Source: Pseudomonas viridiflava (GTDB taxonomy: Bacteria; Pseudomonadota; Gammaproteobacteria; Pseudomonadales; Pseudomonadaceae). From it: a stretch of DNA of 64,000 bases. Within the stretch, counting starts at the first letter, position 1; every line of letters starts with the position of its first letter. A program made the translations under genes and the position numbers. Positions 42,614 through 51,503 of this stretch are shown in pieces. The notes under the pieces are model-generated. The model ran no database searches. It was not told the DNA's origin and saw only the letters and a program-made list of their open reading frames with translations. The stretch covers positions 62,001 through 126,000 of the forward strand of contig NZ_UUOC01000035.1 in NCBI RefSeq assembly GCF_900590755.1, in the 5' to 3' direction.

Positions 42614-44701
42614 TCAGTTTTTACTGGCTTCGACCCCAGCGGTGTTATCCAACAGGCTCTTGGTCGCAGTTTGCAGGAAGCTGTCGAGCTTCTCGCGCAG
42701 TGCCTGGGTGTCCGGCGCATCCGGAATCACTTCGGCGTGTGGCGTGCGGCCCAAGGTGTAGGACAGAACCTTGGGCTCCATATCCTTGGGTTCGATCAGG
42801 ATCCGGTCGCCGGTCACCAGCGCAACAGTCTGCTCGCTACCCGACGGTTTGATCACACCGAAGCCCTTGTCACCTTCCGGCAGATTGAGCAGGTCACGAC
42901 CCCAGCACTGGTGACGAGTTTCGCCGCCCAGACGGCCCATAATGGTCGGCACGATGTCGATCTGCGTACCAACGATACTGCTGCGCTGACCGAACTTCTC
43001 CTGAATGCCCGGCGCGATGATCAACATCGGGACATTGAAGCGGCCCAGGTCCATTTCGGTGATTTGCTGGTTGTTGCCGAAACCGTGGTCGCCGACCACA
43101 ACGAACAGGGTTTCCTTGTAGTACGGCTCTTTCTTGGCTTTCTCGAAGAATTGGCCCAACGCCCAGTCCGAATAACGCATGGCGGTCAGGTGTTCATCCA
43201 GCGTGCCGTGCCCGGTAACAGGCTCCATCGGCAGCTTGGGCGGCAACGCGTACGGCGTGTGGTTGGACAGCGTCTGCAGCAACGCATAGAACGGTTTGCC
43301 GTTCTTGCCACGGGCCTGCAATTCCTGCGCGCCACGATCAAACATGTCCTGGTCGGAAACACCCCAGGTCGGATCGGAGAACACTGGATCAACGTAATCG
43401 CCACGGCCAATGAACGTGGTCATGCCCTGGTTGCTGAAGAAGCCGGACTGGTTATCCCAGGCGAAGTTGCCGTTGTAGACGTACACGTCGTCATAGCCAC
43501 GCTTACTGAGCAGTTGCGGCAAACCGGAGAGTTTGTGCGCGCCTTCGGGCGTCTGCATCAGGTATTCGAAACCCGGCAGGTTCGGGAAGCAGGCCATGGT
43601 CGCGAACATGCCCTGGTGGGTATGCGTACCGTTGGAGAAGAAACGATCGAACAGCAGACCTTCTTTGGACAGCTTGTCGAAATAAGGCGTGATATTCGCC
43701 TCATCCCCCAGCGCACCCACTGAGTGGCCAGCGAAGCTTTCCATCAGAATCACGACGACATTCTTGATCGGCAGAGTGTTTTGCACCGGAGGCGTGAAGT
43801 CACGGCGCACGGCAGCCAGATCCGGCTCCACCAGTTTGTCATTGCTGGTCAGCAGCATGTCGCGAACAGTCTGCTGCGCTTGCGGCTGAGGCAGCGTTGC
43901 CTTCCAGATATTGTCGCGATCTTCGGACATCCGGCTTTTCGCAGCAGCGATCAGAGTCAGTGTGCCGTTAAGACCCAGGGTGTTGGCGAAATTCGATTCG
44001 GTGGTGTACGCATCACCCCAGCGCAGTGGCGGGCCCTGGCGCAAAGTACCGCGCGCGGCCACAACGGCGATCAGCAGGCACACTACAAACACGCCAATCC
44101 GTGCGTACCACGGGGCAACCGTGCGGTTGCTGGTATTGCTGACGCTGAATTCGCGGTTTGGACGGGTAACACGGTCAACGCCTTTAAACACCAGGCTCAA
44201 CAGCCAGGTGACAACGGCCCATGCCAACAGGTAGCGGACCACCGGAAAGCCATACCACAACATGCTCAGAACAGTTTTCGGGTCTTCCTTCACATACTGG
44301 AACACCAGCCCGTTGAGGCGCTGGTGAAACTCACGGTAGAAGTCCATTTCCATCAGGCCGAAGAACAGCGTGATGCTGGCAACCAGGGTCAGCCAGAAAC
44401 GAAAAAAGCCTCGCGCCGCCATCGCTCGTGCGCTGAACAGAGCCAGCAGCAACGGAATGATCAGGTAGACCGTCAGACGCAAGTCAAAACGCATGCCGTT
44501 GAACAACGCCTCGACAAAAGTCGAGGCCGGGGTATCGCCGATCATCTCGCGGTTGTAAACCAGCAAGGCGATGCGCAACAGCGTGTACATCACCATCAGC
44601 ACCAGCGCACTGAGCAGGGTGTAGGCCAAGTGCGATTTGACGGTGGGTTGCAGCGAGCGCGACGACGCGGGCTTATGACTCATAGCGTCCGTTGTGGCCA
44701 T
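42614..44701 (-). CDS. LTA synthase family protein (sulfatase-fold phosphoglycerol transferase)
   Basis: About 695 residues from ATG 44701. Five N-terminal membrane helices (about residues 23-215) precede a periplasmic sulfatase-like domain. The nucleophile region is SNGTHTHQGMFATMACFPNL (threonine near residue 365), and the metal-binding DHGFG lies near 548. Relatives transfer glycerol-phosphate from phosphatidylglycerol to teichoic acid or osmoregulated glucans; a Gram-negative would use it on periplasmic glucan or another envelope acceptor. Acceptor unknown. Monocistronic. Confidence 0.88.
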   Translation of the reverse strand: MATTDAMSHKPASSRSLQPTVKSHLAYTLLSALVLMVMYTLLRIALLVYNREMIGDTPASTFVEALFNGMRFDLRLTVYLIIPLLLALFSARAMAARGFFRFWLTLVASITLFFGLMEMDFYREFHQRLNGLVFQYVKEDPKTVLSMLWYGFPVVRYLLAWAVVTWLLSLVFKGVDRVTRPNREFSVSNTSNRTVAPWYARIGVFVVCLLIAVVAARGTLRQGPPLRWGDAYTTESNFANTLGLNGTLTLIAAAKSRMSEDRDNIWKATLPQPQAQQTVRDMLLTSNDKLVEPDLAAVRRDFTPPVQNTLPIKNVVVILMESFAGHSVGALGDEANITPYFDKLSKEGLLFDRFFSNGTHTHQGMFATMACFPNLPGFEYLMQTPEGAHKLSGLPQLLSKRGYDDVYVYNGNFAWDNQSGFFSNQGMTTFIGRGDYVDPVFSDPTWGVSDQDMFDRGAQELQARGKNGKPFYALLQTLSNHTPYALPPKLPMEPVTGHGTLDEHLTAMRYSDWALGQFFEKAKKEPYYKETLFVVVGDHGFGNNQQITEMDLGRFNVPMLIIAPGIQEKFGQRSSIVGTQIDIVPTIMGRLGGETRHQCWGRDLLNLPEGDKGFGVIKPSGSEQTVALVTGDRILIEPKDMEPKVLSYTLGRTPHAEVIPDAPDTQALREKLDSFLQTATKSLLDNTAGVEASKN

Positions 44702-45490
44702 GTTGTTGTAGGATCCGTTGGTTTCAAAAATAGGGTTTGGAAAACTGCTGCGTCTGGCGATGCCCAGGGCATTGGCAAAACGACGGGGGGCAAATCTTAC
44801 GTGATCGCTCACCATTTAGCAGCGCAGTGCGATGCTTCTTCATCTGGCGGCTATCGAAGGCAATCTCACGACCACCCTGGGCAAGCCAGCATCTCCTGCG
44901 AAACGCGCGGGATTTTCAGGGACTGGGTGTGAAAATTTTGTTGAAGAGGGTCGATGCACGGCGCGGATAAACATCCGGAAACGATTCGTTGCTCAGTTGA
45001 AAATATCAGACCGCTCCTTAAAAGTGGGATCACGCGCCTTCATCACCTGCAACTCAGCCCATGCACGCAACAACCCTGGCGTAATGGTGCGTCGAAACCG
45101 TGAACGTGATTCTCTCGATTTCTGACAGTTTTGGTCGAGTCGCTCGGTCAGCAATAAGGCATCCAGATATGGGACCTGCATAGCATTTCAACTGACGCGA
45201 ATTTTATACAGCGCGTTTAAATAACCAAGTACCGTTACACACTATACAGCTAGGAAAAACGCGAAGCTTCCTACAATTAAAAATACTTATACCTACATCC
45301 GAATATTCGTCATTGAGAGATTATCTCTCGGCACCCCGCGCCGGCTCCCAAACACCAAACACCAAACACCTCCAACAGTATTCGTCGACTGGTAAATGAA
45401 AAATCTAATTTCTTTCCCAAATCCCAGCGGGCGCTGATCATCGTATATCACAGCCATTCAGCACATCACTGGATACAAGGACCTTCGCAC
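44702..45490. other. 790-bp region between LTA-synthase-like gene and T6SS cassette
   Basis: No full gene is supported. It holds the LTA-synthase-like promoter on the left, a possible MarR-type gene remnant at about 45133-45181, and an AT-rich right half with three copies of CCAAACA around 45350-45368. GC content falls towards the cassette. Confidence 0.45.
45133..45181 (-). pseudogene. possible N-terminal remnant of a MarR-type regulator
   Basis: From ATG 45181 the frame reads MQVPYLDALLLTERLDQN, which resembles the opening of a MarR-type winged-helix family I remember from Pseudomonas. After about 18 codons the similarity stops and a basic sequence follows. The match is from memory and short. 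Confidence 0.3.
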
Positions 45491-45544
45491 ATGAACACCA
45501 CTTTCTATATATACCCGACAAAGGACGCTGAAGATGGTTATTGA
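45491..45544 (+). CDS. 17-codon leader frame overlapping the DUF4123 start
   Basis: ATG 45491 follows AAGGA at nine bases. The peptide is MNTTFYIYPTKDAEDGY and its stop lies eight bases inside the DUF4123 gene (ATG 45534). It might couple translation to the adaptor gene, or be an accident of the ribosome sites; the DUF4123 gene has its own AAAGGA. Confidence 0.35.
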   Translation: MNTTFYIYPTKDAEDGY

Positions 45545-46379
45545 ACCTACCCATTGGCTCGCCGAACAAAAGCGCCATCAGCGCCAACTGCTGCTGATCA
45601 TCGATACCCTACACAGCCCGGAGGTAATCCCCACGCTATTCAAACTGGCGCCCGTTCGCGACTACATCCGTTTATTTCATGGCACCGAATTCGAAGACCT
45701 GTTGCCGCAGAGTCCATGGCTAATACGCATCGACAGCTCGTCGACAGCCGCTATCTTCCACCTGCTACAAAACCCGACACTTAACTGGGGCTGGCTTGCC
45801 AGCACTGCGCAACTGGATTTGAACGAAATTGCCCAACACTGGCGCGACCGGTTGGTCATTAGCGAAGACGGCCAACGCTGGTTCTATCGCTTTCAGGACA
45901 ACCAGGTTATCGCTCGACACCTTGGCGCACTGACCGCACAACAGATCCCATTACTGCTTGGACCGTTGGCTGGGGTATTGAGCTGGGATGGAAAATGCTG
46001 GCAAGCATTCGAAAACCAGCAGCCGGCACCGCACCCGGAGCCTTTTGCCACGCCGTGGCTGGACGTGCCGGAATCGCCGGAAATCGCCGACCAGATTGAA
46101 CACCACGCGCTACTCGCTTGGCTTTGGGAGGAGTACGGCGACGCCACTCAAAAGCTCGCCGAAGTACAAACGCTGGAGCCTTGGCTCGCCCTCCAGATCC
46201 AGCGCGCACGCGACTGGAACTGGGACGCGCCCGAGCAGAAATTCTTCCTGCTCAAGCAGCAGTTGAATCCGTACCTTAATGATCATCCAGCGTGGGAACC
46301 CCGCCCACATGAAACGCCCGAGCAGCACTTTGCACGGTGCCAGTGTGAGTTTTCTTCTTACGATAAGGGCAGAACATGA
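45534..46379 (+). CDS. DUF4123 type VI secretion effector chaperone/adaptor
   Basis: A 281-residue soluble protein. The DUF4123 layout is visible: LLLIIDTLHSPEVIPTLF near the start, LFHGTEFEDLLPQSPWLIRI (about residues 44-63), W-G-W-L and the HWRDRLVI...WFYRFQDNQVIARHL run (about 100-130). Proteins with this domain load specific toxins onto VgrG. ATG 45534 has AAAGGA upstream. It overlaps the next gene by four bases (ATGA). No VgrG gene lies upstream in the window, so the tip protein must be encoded elsewhere. Confidence 0.85.
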   Translation: MVIEPTHWLAEQKRHQRQLLLIIDTLHSPEVIPTLFKLAPVRDYIRLFHGTEFEDLLPQSPWLIRIDSSSTAAIFHLLQNPTLNWGWLASTAQLDLNEIAQHWRDRLVISEDGQRWFYRFQDNQVIARHLGALTAQQIPLLLGPLAGVLSWDGKCWQAFENQQPAPHPEPFATPWLDVPESPEIADQIEHHALLAWLWEEYGDATQKLAEVQTLEPWLALQIQRARDWNWDAPEQKFFLLKQQLNPYLNDHPAWEPRPHETPEQHFARCQCEFSSYDKGRT

Positions 46380-47173
46380 GCAGGATTTTGTCGTACTCGG
46401 CTTTAACGTTCGCGCTGTTGAGTATCAGCGCGTGCAGCTTCATGACGTCGTCCGCGAAGGAGGCGGCACTGTCCGTGACAGGCCGCAGCGGCTCGGAGAC
46501 GTTCAACCTGACGGGTGAGTTACCCCCTGACTTCGGTGTTGAAGCCACCGCTTGGTATACACCGATTAAACCAAGTGCCAGCTGTGAAACGGATAATTTT
46601 TATTCGAGTGAAAAACGAACTCGCTATCATGCCGAAGCGTATGAGAAAGCCTTTGAGGGGCACGCACATGCATTCAGCTTCAAGGTGCCTCTCACTTATA
46701 GTGTCGGTCTTTGCGATATGGCAATTACAAGTATCGACATGAGAATAGAGGGCCGGTATGGCGATAGGGACTGGCAACAAACTTATGATGATGGGGGACT
46801 TCGGTTTGTAGATGCGCTGCCAGTGGACAGTCCATATTTTAACGAAGCAGGAGTATTAAAAATCGTCGGGAAATGCGAGTGGCTTTTTCGGGATATGCCA
46901 GCGCGCAACGAGCTTACTAAGCTACTTAACTGTAGAGGTGCAGGCGCATATTTGCAGGCTGATAAGATCGCTAATAAAACAGTCATATTTAAGATCAAGG
47001 TTAGCTCGATGGAAAAACCCTTAGTTCGGAACCGATGGATTAAGGGCGATAGTGGCTGGAAGCCTTGCCTAGGCACTCATAAGTCAGGTCGCTGCCAGAT
47101 CCCGCCAAAATTCAAAACATTTCAAATGAACGGCGAGACTTGCACAGTCTATCCAAGCTGTAAGGAGCAATGA
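46376..47173 (+). CDS. lipoprotein, probable immunity protein of the lipase toxin
   Basis: A 265-residue protein with a lipoprotein signal: a basic start, hydrophobic helix and lipobox LSISAC (cysteine near residue 21). The mature part is cysteine-containing and beta-rich; I do not recognise a family. Its place between a DUF4123 adaptor and a phospholipase-type toxin and its periplasm-facing lipid anchor fit the immunity proteins of T6SS lipases, which act in the periplasm. The downstream half is AT-rich compared with its neighbours. It overlaps the adaptor gene and ends one base before the toxin gene. Confidence 0.65.
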   Translation: MSRILSYSALTFALLSISACSFMTSSAKEAALSVTGRSGSETFNLTGELPPDFGVEATAWYTPIKPSASCETDNFYSSEKRTRYHAEAYEKAFEGHAHAFSFKVPLTYSVGLCDMAITSIDMRIEGRYGDRDWQQTYDDGGLRFVDALPVDSPYFNEAGVLKIVGKCEWLFRDMPARNELTKLLNCRGAGAYLQADKIANKTVIFKIKVSSMEKPLVRNRWIKGDSGWKPCLGTHKSGRCQIPPKFKTFQMNGETCTVYPSCKEQ

Positions 47174-47174
47174 T

Positions 47175-49346
47175 ATGACGGACCAGAAACGTATTCAGGA
47201 AAAATGCCCCAAGCGAGACTACTGGTGCAGTTTCCGGCTGGTTAATGAACACGGCGAAGGTAACGCCTATGCTGGATTACCTTATTCACTTCATGACCGT
47301 TGGGGGGATATCTATTCGGGCGTGCTAGATGCCGACGGCTTTGCCTATGTTGAAAATTTTTACTGTGGACCTTTGCGGCTGGACTTAACCAGCCCCTATG
47401 AGTCTGGAGAAGAATGGTACGAGAACCTGAGAGAGCGTGAGTATTTTGCGTTGCCCTTAACACGCATGCAGGTCGCCGCTGAACAAACCCCCATTGCCCC
47501 TCGCGGTGCAGGCCATCCTGACCTCGCCAAAGAACGTGCCGAGCGGGAAAACGCCACCTTCTATCGAGTGGAAGTCCGGGATTTCGTCAAGCTGGCCGAA
47601 GCAGCGCATCTGCCGGAATTCGACCAAGACCTCACGCCTCGGCCCTCACCGTCACTGAAGCTGTCCTGCGAAGACGCCTACGTTTCCGGCAAAGACCTGG
47701 TAAAGCCCGGCATCGCGCTTGGCCTCAACCGTCACCACGTACTGGAAGTCAAAGCGCTGCGGGCCTACAGCCCGGTGTTCTCCCGGGACAAGGCATTTTG
47801 CGCAATCAACGCTTACCACCTGAGCGTGATGTGCATGCTGTCCTACGCCGACTTCAATCGCGCCCGTGCCTCAGGCGAAACACCCACACCGCCGCCTTAC
47901 ACCGTAACAGGTGCCATTGGTACGGTGCTGCAAACTGAGCTGGCCTGCGGCATCAAACCCACCTGCTTTGAAAAGGCAGAACCCTACCACCTGTTGCTGG
48001 AAGAAGCGCCTTACTCAAAACGCCTGGAGGTAATGCCCTACGATACTCAGCGCTACGCCAGGGAAGCGAGCGAAGGTTGGGAGTATCCCGAGCAAGTGCA
48101 TTTCCTGCATGATAAAAACGATACCCAGGCCTTCATTACTCATAACGATAAGGTGGTGGTGCTGTCTGTGCGAGGTACCGCTAGTGGGTCCGATGTGTGG
48201 CGAGATATCGACGCCTTGCAAGTTCCTCACGAGAACGGTGTCGGTAACGCACATCAGGGTTTTTACAAAGCGTTCGTGGGCGCCAGGAAATTTGTCTCTC
48301 GCTACATGGATGCTTTCCACGCAGACCAAACCATTCTTGTCTGCGGCCATAGCCTGGGTGGCGCCATTGCCTTGCTGCTCGCCGAGTGGCTGAGCCGCTC
48401 GTACTCAAACGCCAATATCATCCTCTACACTTTCGGCTCACCCCGGGCAGGCGACAGCAAATTCGTCGAAGCTGCGGCCCGGCTGACCCACCACCGCATC
48501 GTTAACCACTTCGACCCCATCCCTGGCGTGCCGTCGACTTGGATGGATGGCAATTGGAAGACCATGCTGCCAGGCACCGCCATGATGGTGGGTTCTATCG
48601 GCACGCCGCTAATCGGTGCAGCTGTTTTTCTGGGTGGGTTGCTGAACTTGCGGGGTGATGACTATGAGCACCATGGCGAGCAGCGACACTTCATGCCCCG
48701 CAAGCCGCGTTCAGGCGGCTACAGTTCGATTCTCTGGAAACCCGGCTGCGACGCCCTGGAGCAGAAAATCTGTGCGGAATTCGCCGGTAACAGGGACTTG
48801 AACGGCGACATGCCATCCCGCTCGCTTCTCACCCAGATGGCGTCCATGGGTGAGCACTCCAGCAATGCTGGCTACAGCCGCGCCGCCCTGACCACGCTTT
48901 TGCGCTGGAGCGCCGCCGCTCTGCAGCGCAACGGCACGCTCTTCACCGAAGAGGAGCGCAAGGACCTTCGCGACCAGATCAAGCCCATCGCAGCTGACCT
49001 GGGCAGGTGGGCACCGCCGAGCTACCTGCAATTTCGCAAACAAGTGCGCACCACAACCCACCCGCGGCTGAGCCGCTTGACCGAAGTGGAGTTGCGGGCC
49101 ACTTACGACAAAAGCCAGCACGGGAGCAAGGAGCTTCAACACGAGCAGCTCCACGGCTTGAGCAAGGCCCAAAAGCGCCTCAAGGCTCAGGCATCGGTCG
49201 TTATCACTTTCAAAGACGTGGTGGGGGATCTTGCCGAACGCGAAGATATCATCGTCCTGCTTGAGCAATGGCTTGCGCTCGCTGACATTCAGAAGGCGGC
49301 AAGGCTGGCGAAGATCTGGCTCAAGCCCACTCAACAATCCGCCTGA
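47175..49346 (+). CDS. class 3 lipase, Tle2-like type VI secretion effector
   Basis: A 723-residue protein. An N-terminal cysteine- and tyrosine-rich region (about 1-100, with WCSFRLVNEHGEGNAYAG) is followed by a linker and a class 3 lipase domain (about residues 320-500). Visible there are the oxyanion segment SVRGTAS (331), the nucleophile elbow GHSLGGAIAL (Ser393), FGSPRAGD (421) and NHFDPIPGVP (Asp447). A downstream EHHGEQRHF segment could supply the histidine. A hydrophobic stretch follows Asp447. It has no signal peptide, as expected for T6SS delivery. ATG 47175 directly follows the immunity gene. Confidence 0.85.
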   Translation: MTDQKRIQEKCPKRDYWCSFRLVNEHGEGNAYAGLPYSLHDRWGDIYSGVLDADGFAYVENFYCGPLRLDLTSPYESGEEWYENLREREYFALPLTRMQVAAEQTPIAPRGAGHPDLAKERAERENATFYRVEVRDFVKLAEAAHLPEFDQDLTPRPSPSLKLSCEDAYVSGKDLVKPGIALGLNRHHVLEVKALRAYSPVFSRDKAFCAINAYHLSVMCMLSYADFNRARASGETPTPPPYTVTGAIGTVLQTELACGIKPTCFEKAEPYHLLLEEAPYSKRLEVMPYDTQRYAREASEGWEYPEQVHFLHDKNDTQAFITHNDKVVVLSVRGTASGSDVWRDIDALQVPHENGVGNAHQGFYKAFVGARKFVSRYMDAFHADQTILVCGHSLGGAIALLLAEWLSRSYSNANIILYTFGSPRAGDSKFVEAAARLTHHRIVNHFDPIPGVPSTWMDGNWKTMLPGTAMMVGSIGTPLIGAAVFLGGLLNLRGDDYEHHGEQRHFMPRKPRSGGYSSILWKPGCDALEQKICAEFAGNRDLNGDMPSRSLLTQMASMGEHSSNAGYSRAALTTLLRWSAAALQRNGTLFTEEERKDLRDQIKPIAADLGRWAPPSYLQFRKQVRTTTHPRLSRLTEVELRATYDKSQHGSKELQHEQLHGLSKAQKRLKAQASVVITFKDVVGDLAEREDIIVLLEQWLALADIQKAARLAKIWLKPTQQSA

Positions 49347-49455
49347 TTGAACGGACCATCAAAGGGCATTGCATCATGACTCACCTCTCGATTACCAACG
49401 CTGGCAATCGAGAGGAGACAAGCGATCAAGGCCTGGCGTGAGCCCAGATGTCAGT

Positions 49456-49479
49456 GGCGGAGGCGGAGGCGGAGGCGGG
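49456..49479. repeat. GGCGGA hexamer run
   Basis: Three GGCGGA units and one GGCGGG in tandem, 110 bases behind the lipase gene. In one frame it would code for glycines, but no gene with a ribosome site covers it. Confidence 0.8.
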
Positions 49480-49598
49480 CTTATTAAAATGACAAAGTAT
49501 TTGATAACAAAAACTTCGAACAGACCGTAAGACGAGGATTACACCAGGTTTACGGTGATAGCCGAAGCCCGGCGTACTCCCTTTCGGTCACAGTCTCA

Positions 49599-49790
49599 TC
49601 AAATCCGCACATTACCCCGTGGACCTGCAATCGCCCAGATGATCAGGCCCAGCACCGGCAGCAGCGCGATCAGCAATACCCAGAGGATTTTCATCCCGGT
49701 TTCGGCACCACTTTTCAGTACGTTGATGATGGCCCAGATGTCGAGGGCGAGGATGATCAGCCCTACCAAACCATTGAACGTGGAACCCAT
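49599..49790 (-). CDS. small PLDc_N-domain membrane protein
   Basis: A 63-residue protein with two helices. The first half DIWAIINVLKSGAETGMKILWVL and the second helix PVLGLIIWAIAGPRG match the phospholipase D N-terminal (PLDc_N) domain, which also occurs alone as a small membrane protein. The W-x-x-x-x-x-x-P-x-x-G-x-x-x-W pattern is intact. ATG 49790. Function unknown. Confidence 0.82.
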   Translation of the reverse strand: MGSTFNGLVGLIILALDIWAIINVLKSGAETGMKILWVLLIALLPVLGLIIWAIAGPRGNVRI

Positions 49791-49966
49791 GGTGTTGCTC
49801 CTGAATGAATGTTACTGACTATGATGATGACTGCGTGGCAGGGTTCCGTTGAACCAACGGCATATTTGCGGGTTCCGAATCTGGGCACCTTCATTTTTGA
49901 GCGTCGGCTTTATGAGTGCTCTCAAAATCCCGGTGTTTTCAAGCTCAGGCAAGAGGTCAGGAAGTC

Positions 49967-50893
49967 ATGCACACCCCATTACAACCCAGAACGTTATGGT
50001 CTTCGTGGTACGCCCAGGCCCAGGCCTCTCCCCTTCTCAGTGCAGGGCTGCTGTTGGTGATACTGGTTGTACTCGGTCTGGTGATTGCCAGCGGTTACAA
50101 CGCCATCTATGGCGCAAACCAGGCCAACCTGCATTACGCCTTGCTGGGCGGCACGGCCGGTTTTGCGGCGACAGCCCTGGGCGCGGTGCTGGCGGTTGCG
50201 CTACGTGAAGTCTCGCAGCGAGCTCAGGATGTGATGCTGGGTTTCGCAGCGGGCATGATGCTCGCCGCCAGTTCGTTTTCGCTGATCCTGCCGGGGCTTG
50301 CGGCGGCCCGGGAAATCACCGGCAGCGGCCCCTTTGCCGCCGCCACCGTGGTCCTGGGTCTTGGGCTGGGCGTACTGCTGATGCTCGGACTGGACAAATT
50401 CACTCCCCACGAACACGAAAGCGTCGGCCGCCAGGGGCCGCATTCGGAGCGCATCAATCGTGTCTGGCTGTTCGTGTTGGCGATTACCCTGCACAACCTT
50501 CCCGAAGGCATGGCCATTGGCGTCGGCTTCGCCAATGGCGACATGAACGTTGGCGTGCCCTTGGCCAGCGCCATCGCCATTCAGGACATCCCGGAAGGTC
50601 TGGCCATAGCCCTTGCGCTGCGCGTCACCGGATTATCAACACTCAAGGCGATGCTGGTGGCAATCGGCTCCGGCTTGATGGAGCCCATCGGCTCGCTGAT
50701 CGGCCTGGGCATTTCCAGCGGTTTTGCCATCGCCTACCCCATCAGCCTGGGGCTGGCCGCCGGTGCGATGATCTTCGTGGTTTCCCACGAAGTCATTCCT
50801 GAAACCCACCGCAATGGTCATCAGACCTCCGCGACGCTAGGCCTGATGGGCGGTTTTGCGGTAATGATGTTTCTCGATACCGCGCTGGGTTAA
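49967..50893 (+). CDS. ZIP family divalent metal transporter (ZupT/GufA-like)
   Basis: A 308-residue membrane protein from ATG 49967, which has AGGA at eight bases. Eight helices are expected, with the ZIP metal-binding signatures HNLPEGMAIGVGF (about residue 178) and IQDIPEGLAIALAL (about 204). The cytoplasmic loop HEHES is short and histidine-bearing. It imports zinc and possibly other divalent cations. It is convergent with the next gene and overlaps it by four bases at the 3' ends. Confidence 0.9.
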   Translation: MHTPLQPRTLWSSWYAQAQASPLLSAGLLLVILVVLGLVIASGYNAIYGANQANLHYALLGGTAGFAATALGAVLAVALREVSQRAQDVMLGFAAGMMLAASSFSLILPGLAAAREITGSGPFAAATVVLGLGLGVLLMLGLDKFTPHEHESVGRQGPHSERINRVWLFVLAITLHNLPEGMAIGVGFANGDMNVGVPLASAIAIQDIPEGLAIALALRVTGLSTLKAMLVAIGSGLMEPIGSLIGLGISSGFAIAYPISLGLAAGAMIFVVSHEVIPETHRNGHQTSATLGLMGGFAVMMFLDTALG

Positions 50894-51411
50894 GCGTTAC
50901 GCAGGGATTCAAGAGCTGGCGCTGCGTGGATACCCACGCCAGCGCACAGCTCCATGACCCGCGCCTGATCGTTGCCGTACACCAGCACCGCCTGCAATTC
51001 GTCATCCAGCGGCTGGCTGAAATTCATCAGCACGTAGCCGCCCATTTCCTTGTTCATGCTGCCCAACTGGATCTGAATCCGGTTCAGCGCGGTCAGAGCC
51101 TCTACTTTGGCCAATTGCTTGGGCTTGATGTTGAAGGCGACGTCCGGACCAAAGGATTCGACGATCTGGGCAAACAGGTCCATGTAGCTATCGGCCTGAA
51201 ACAGCACGGTGTCCGGCAGGCTGCCGACCACGACCCACTCACCCAGGGCGATGGGAAAGGTCTCGTCGTAGTTGATATCCGGATTGGCTTGCAGAAAGGC
51301 TTGCGGATCGGCGTAAGCCTGAGCCGCCTCATCGGCAATGCGCTCGACATCCTGTTCGCCCATGCAACCCGAACTGATTTTGCCGATTAATTCGATGAGT
51401 TGGTTTTTCAT
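50890..51411 (-). CDS. conserved hypothetical protein
   Basis: A 173-residue soluble acidic protein, with AGGA before ATG 51411. It opens MKNQLIELIGKISSGCMGEQ and contains an ETFPIALGEWVVVGSLPDTV segment and FNIKPKQLAKVEALTALNRI. No family is recognised. The 3' end overlaps the ZIP transporter on the other strand. The ankyrin gene is 92 bases upstream with a terminator between, so it is probably transcribed separately. Confidence 0.6.
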   Translation of the reverse strand: MKNQLIELIGKISSGCMGEQDVERIADEAAQAYADPQAFLQANPDINYDETFPIALGEWVVVGSLPDTVLFQADSYMDLFAQIVESFGPDVAFNIKPKQLAKVEALTALNRIQIQLGSMNKEMGGYVLMNFSQPLDDELQAVLVYGNDQARVMELCAGVGIHAAPALESLRNA

Positions 51412-51432
51412 GGGGGCATCCTGAAGACGAGC

Positions 51433-51475
51433 AAAAAAATAAGGCGCGAAGGATACCGATAAATCCTTCGCGCCT
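51433..51475 (-). terminator. intrinsic terminator of the ankyrin gene
   Basis: A perfect 13-base stem (51442-51454 with 51463-51475, AGGCGCGAAGGAT), eight-base loop, and on the minus strand a TTATTTTTTT tail. Confidence 0.92.
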
Positions 51476-51503
51476 CTATCAATGCCTTATCAATCCCTGC
51501 GGA

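Noticed and set aside
42605..44932. Two long plus-strand frames opposite the LTA-synthase-like gene
   Set aside because: They mirror a gene with membrane helices and sulfatase motifs; no ribosome site or family match is seen.
49376..49528. Short frames over the GGCGGA repeat (for example a glycine-run peptide)
   Set aside because: None has a ribosome site at a proper distance and all are under 35 codons.
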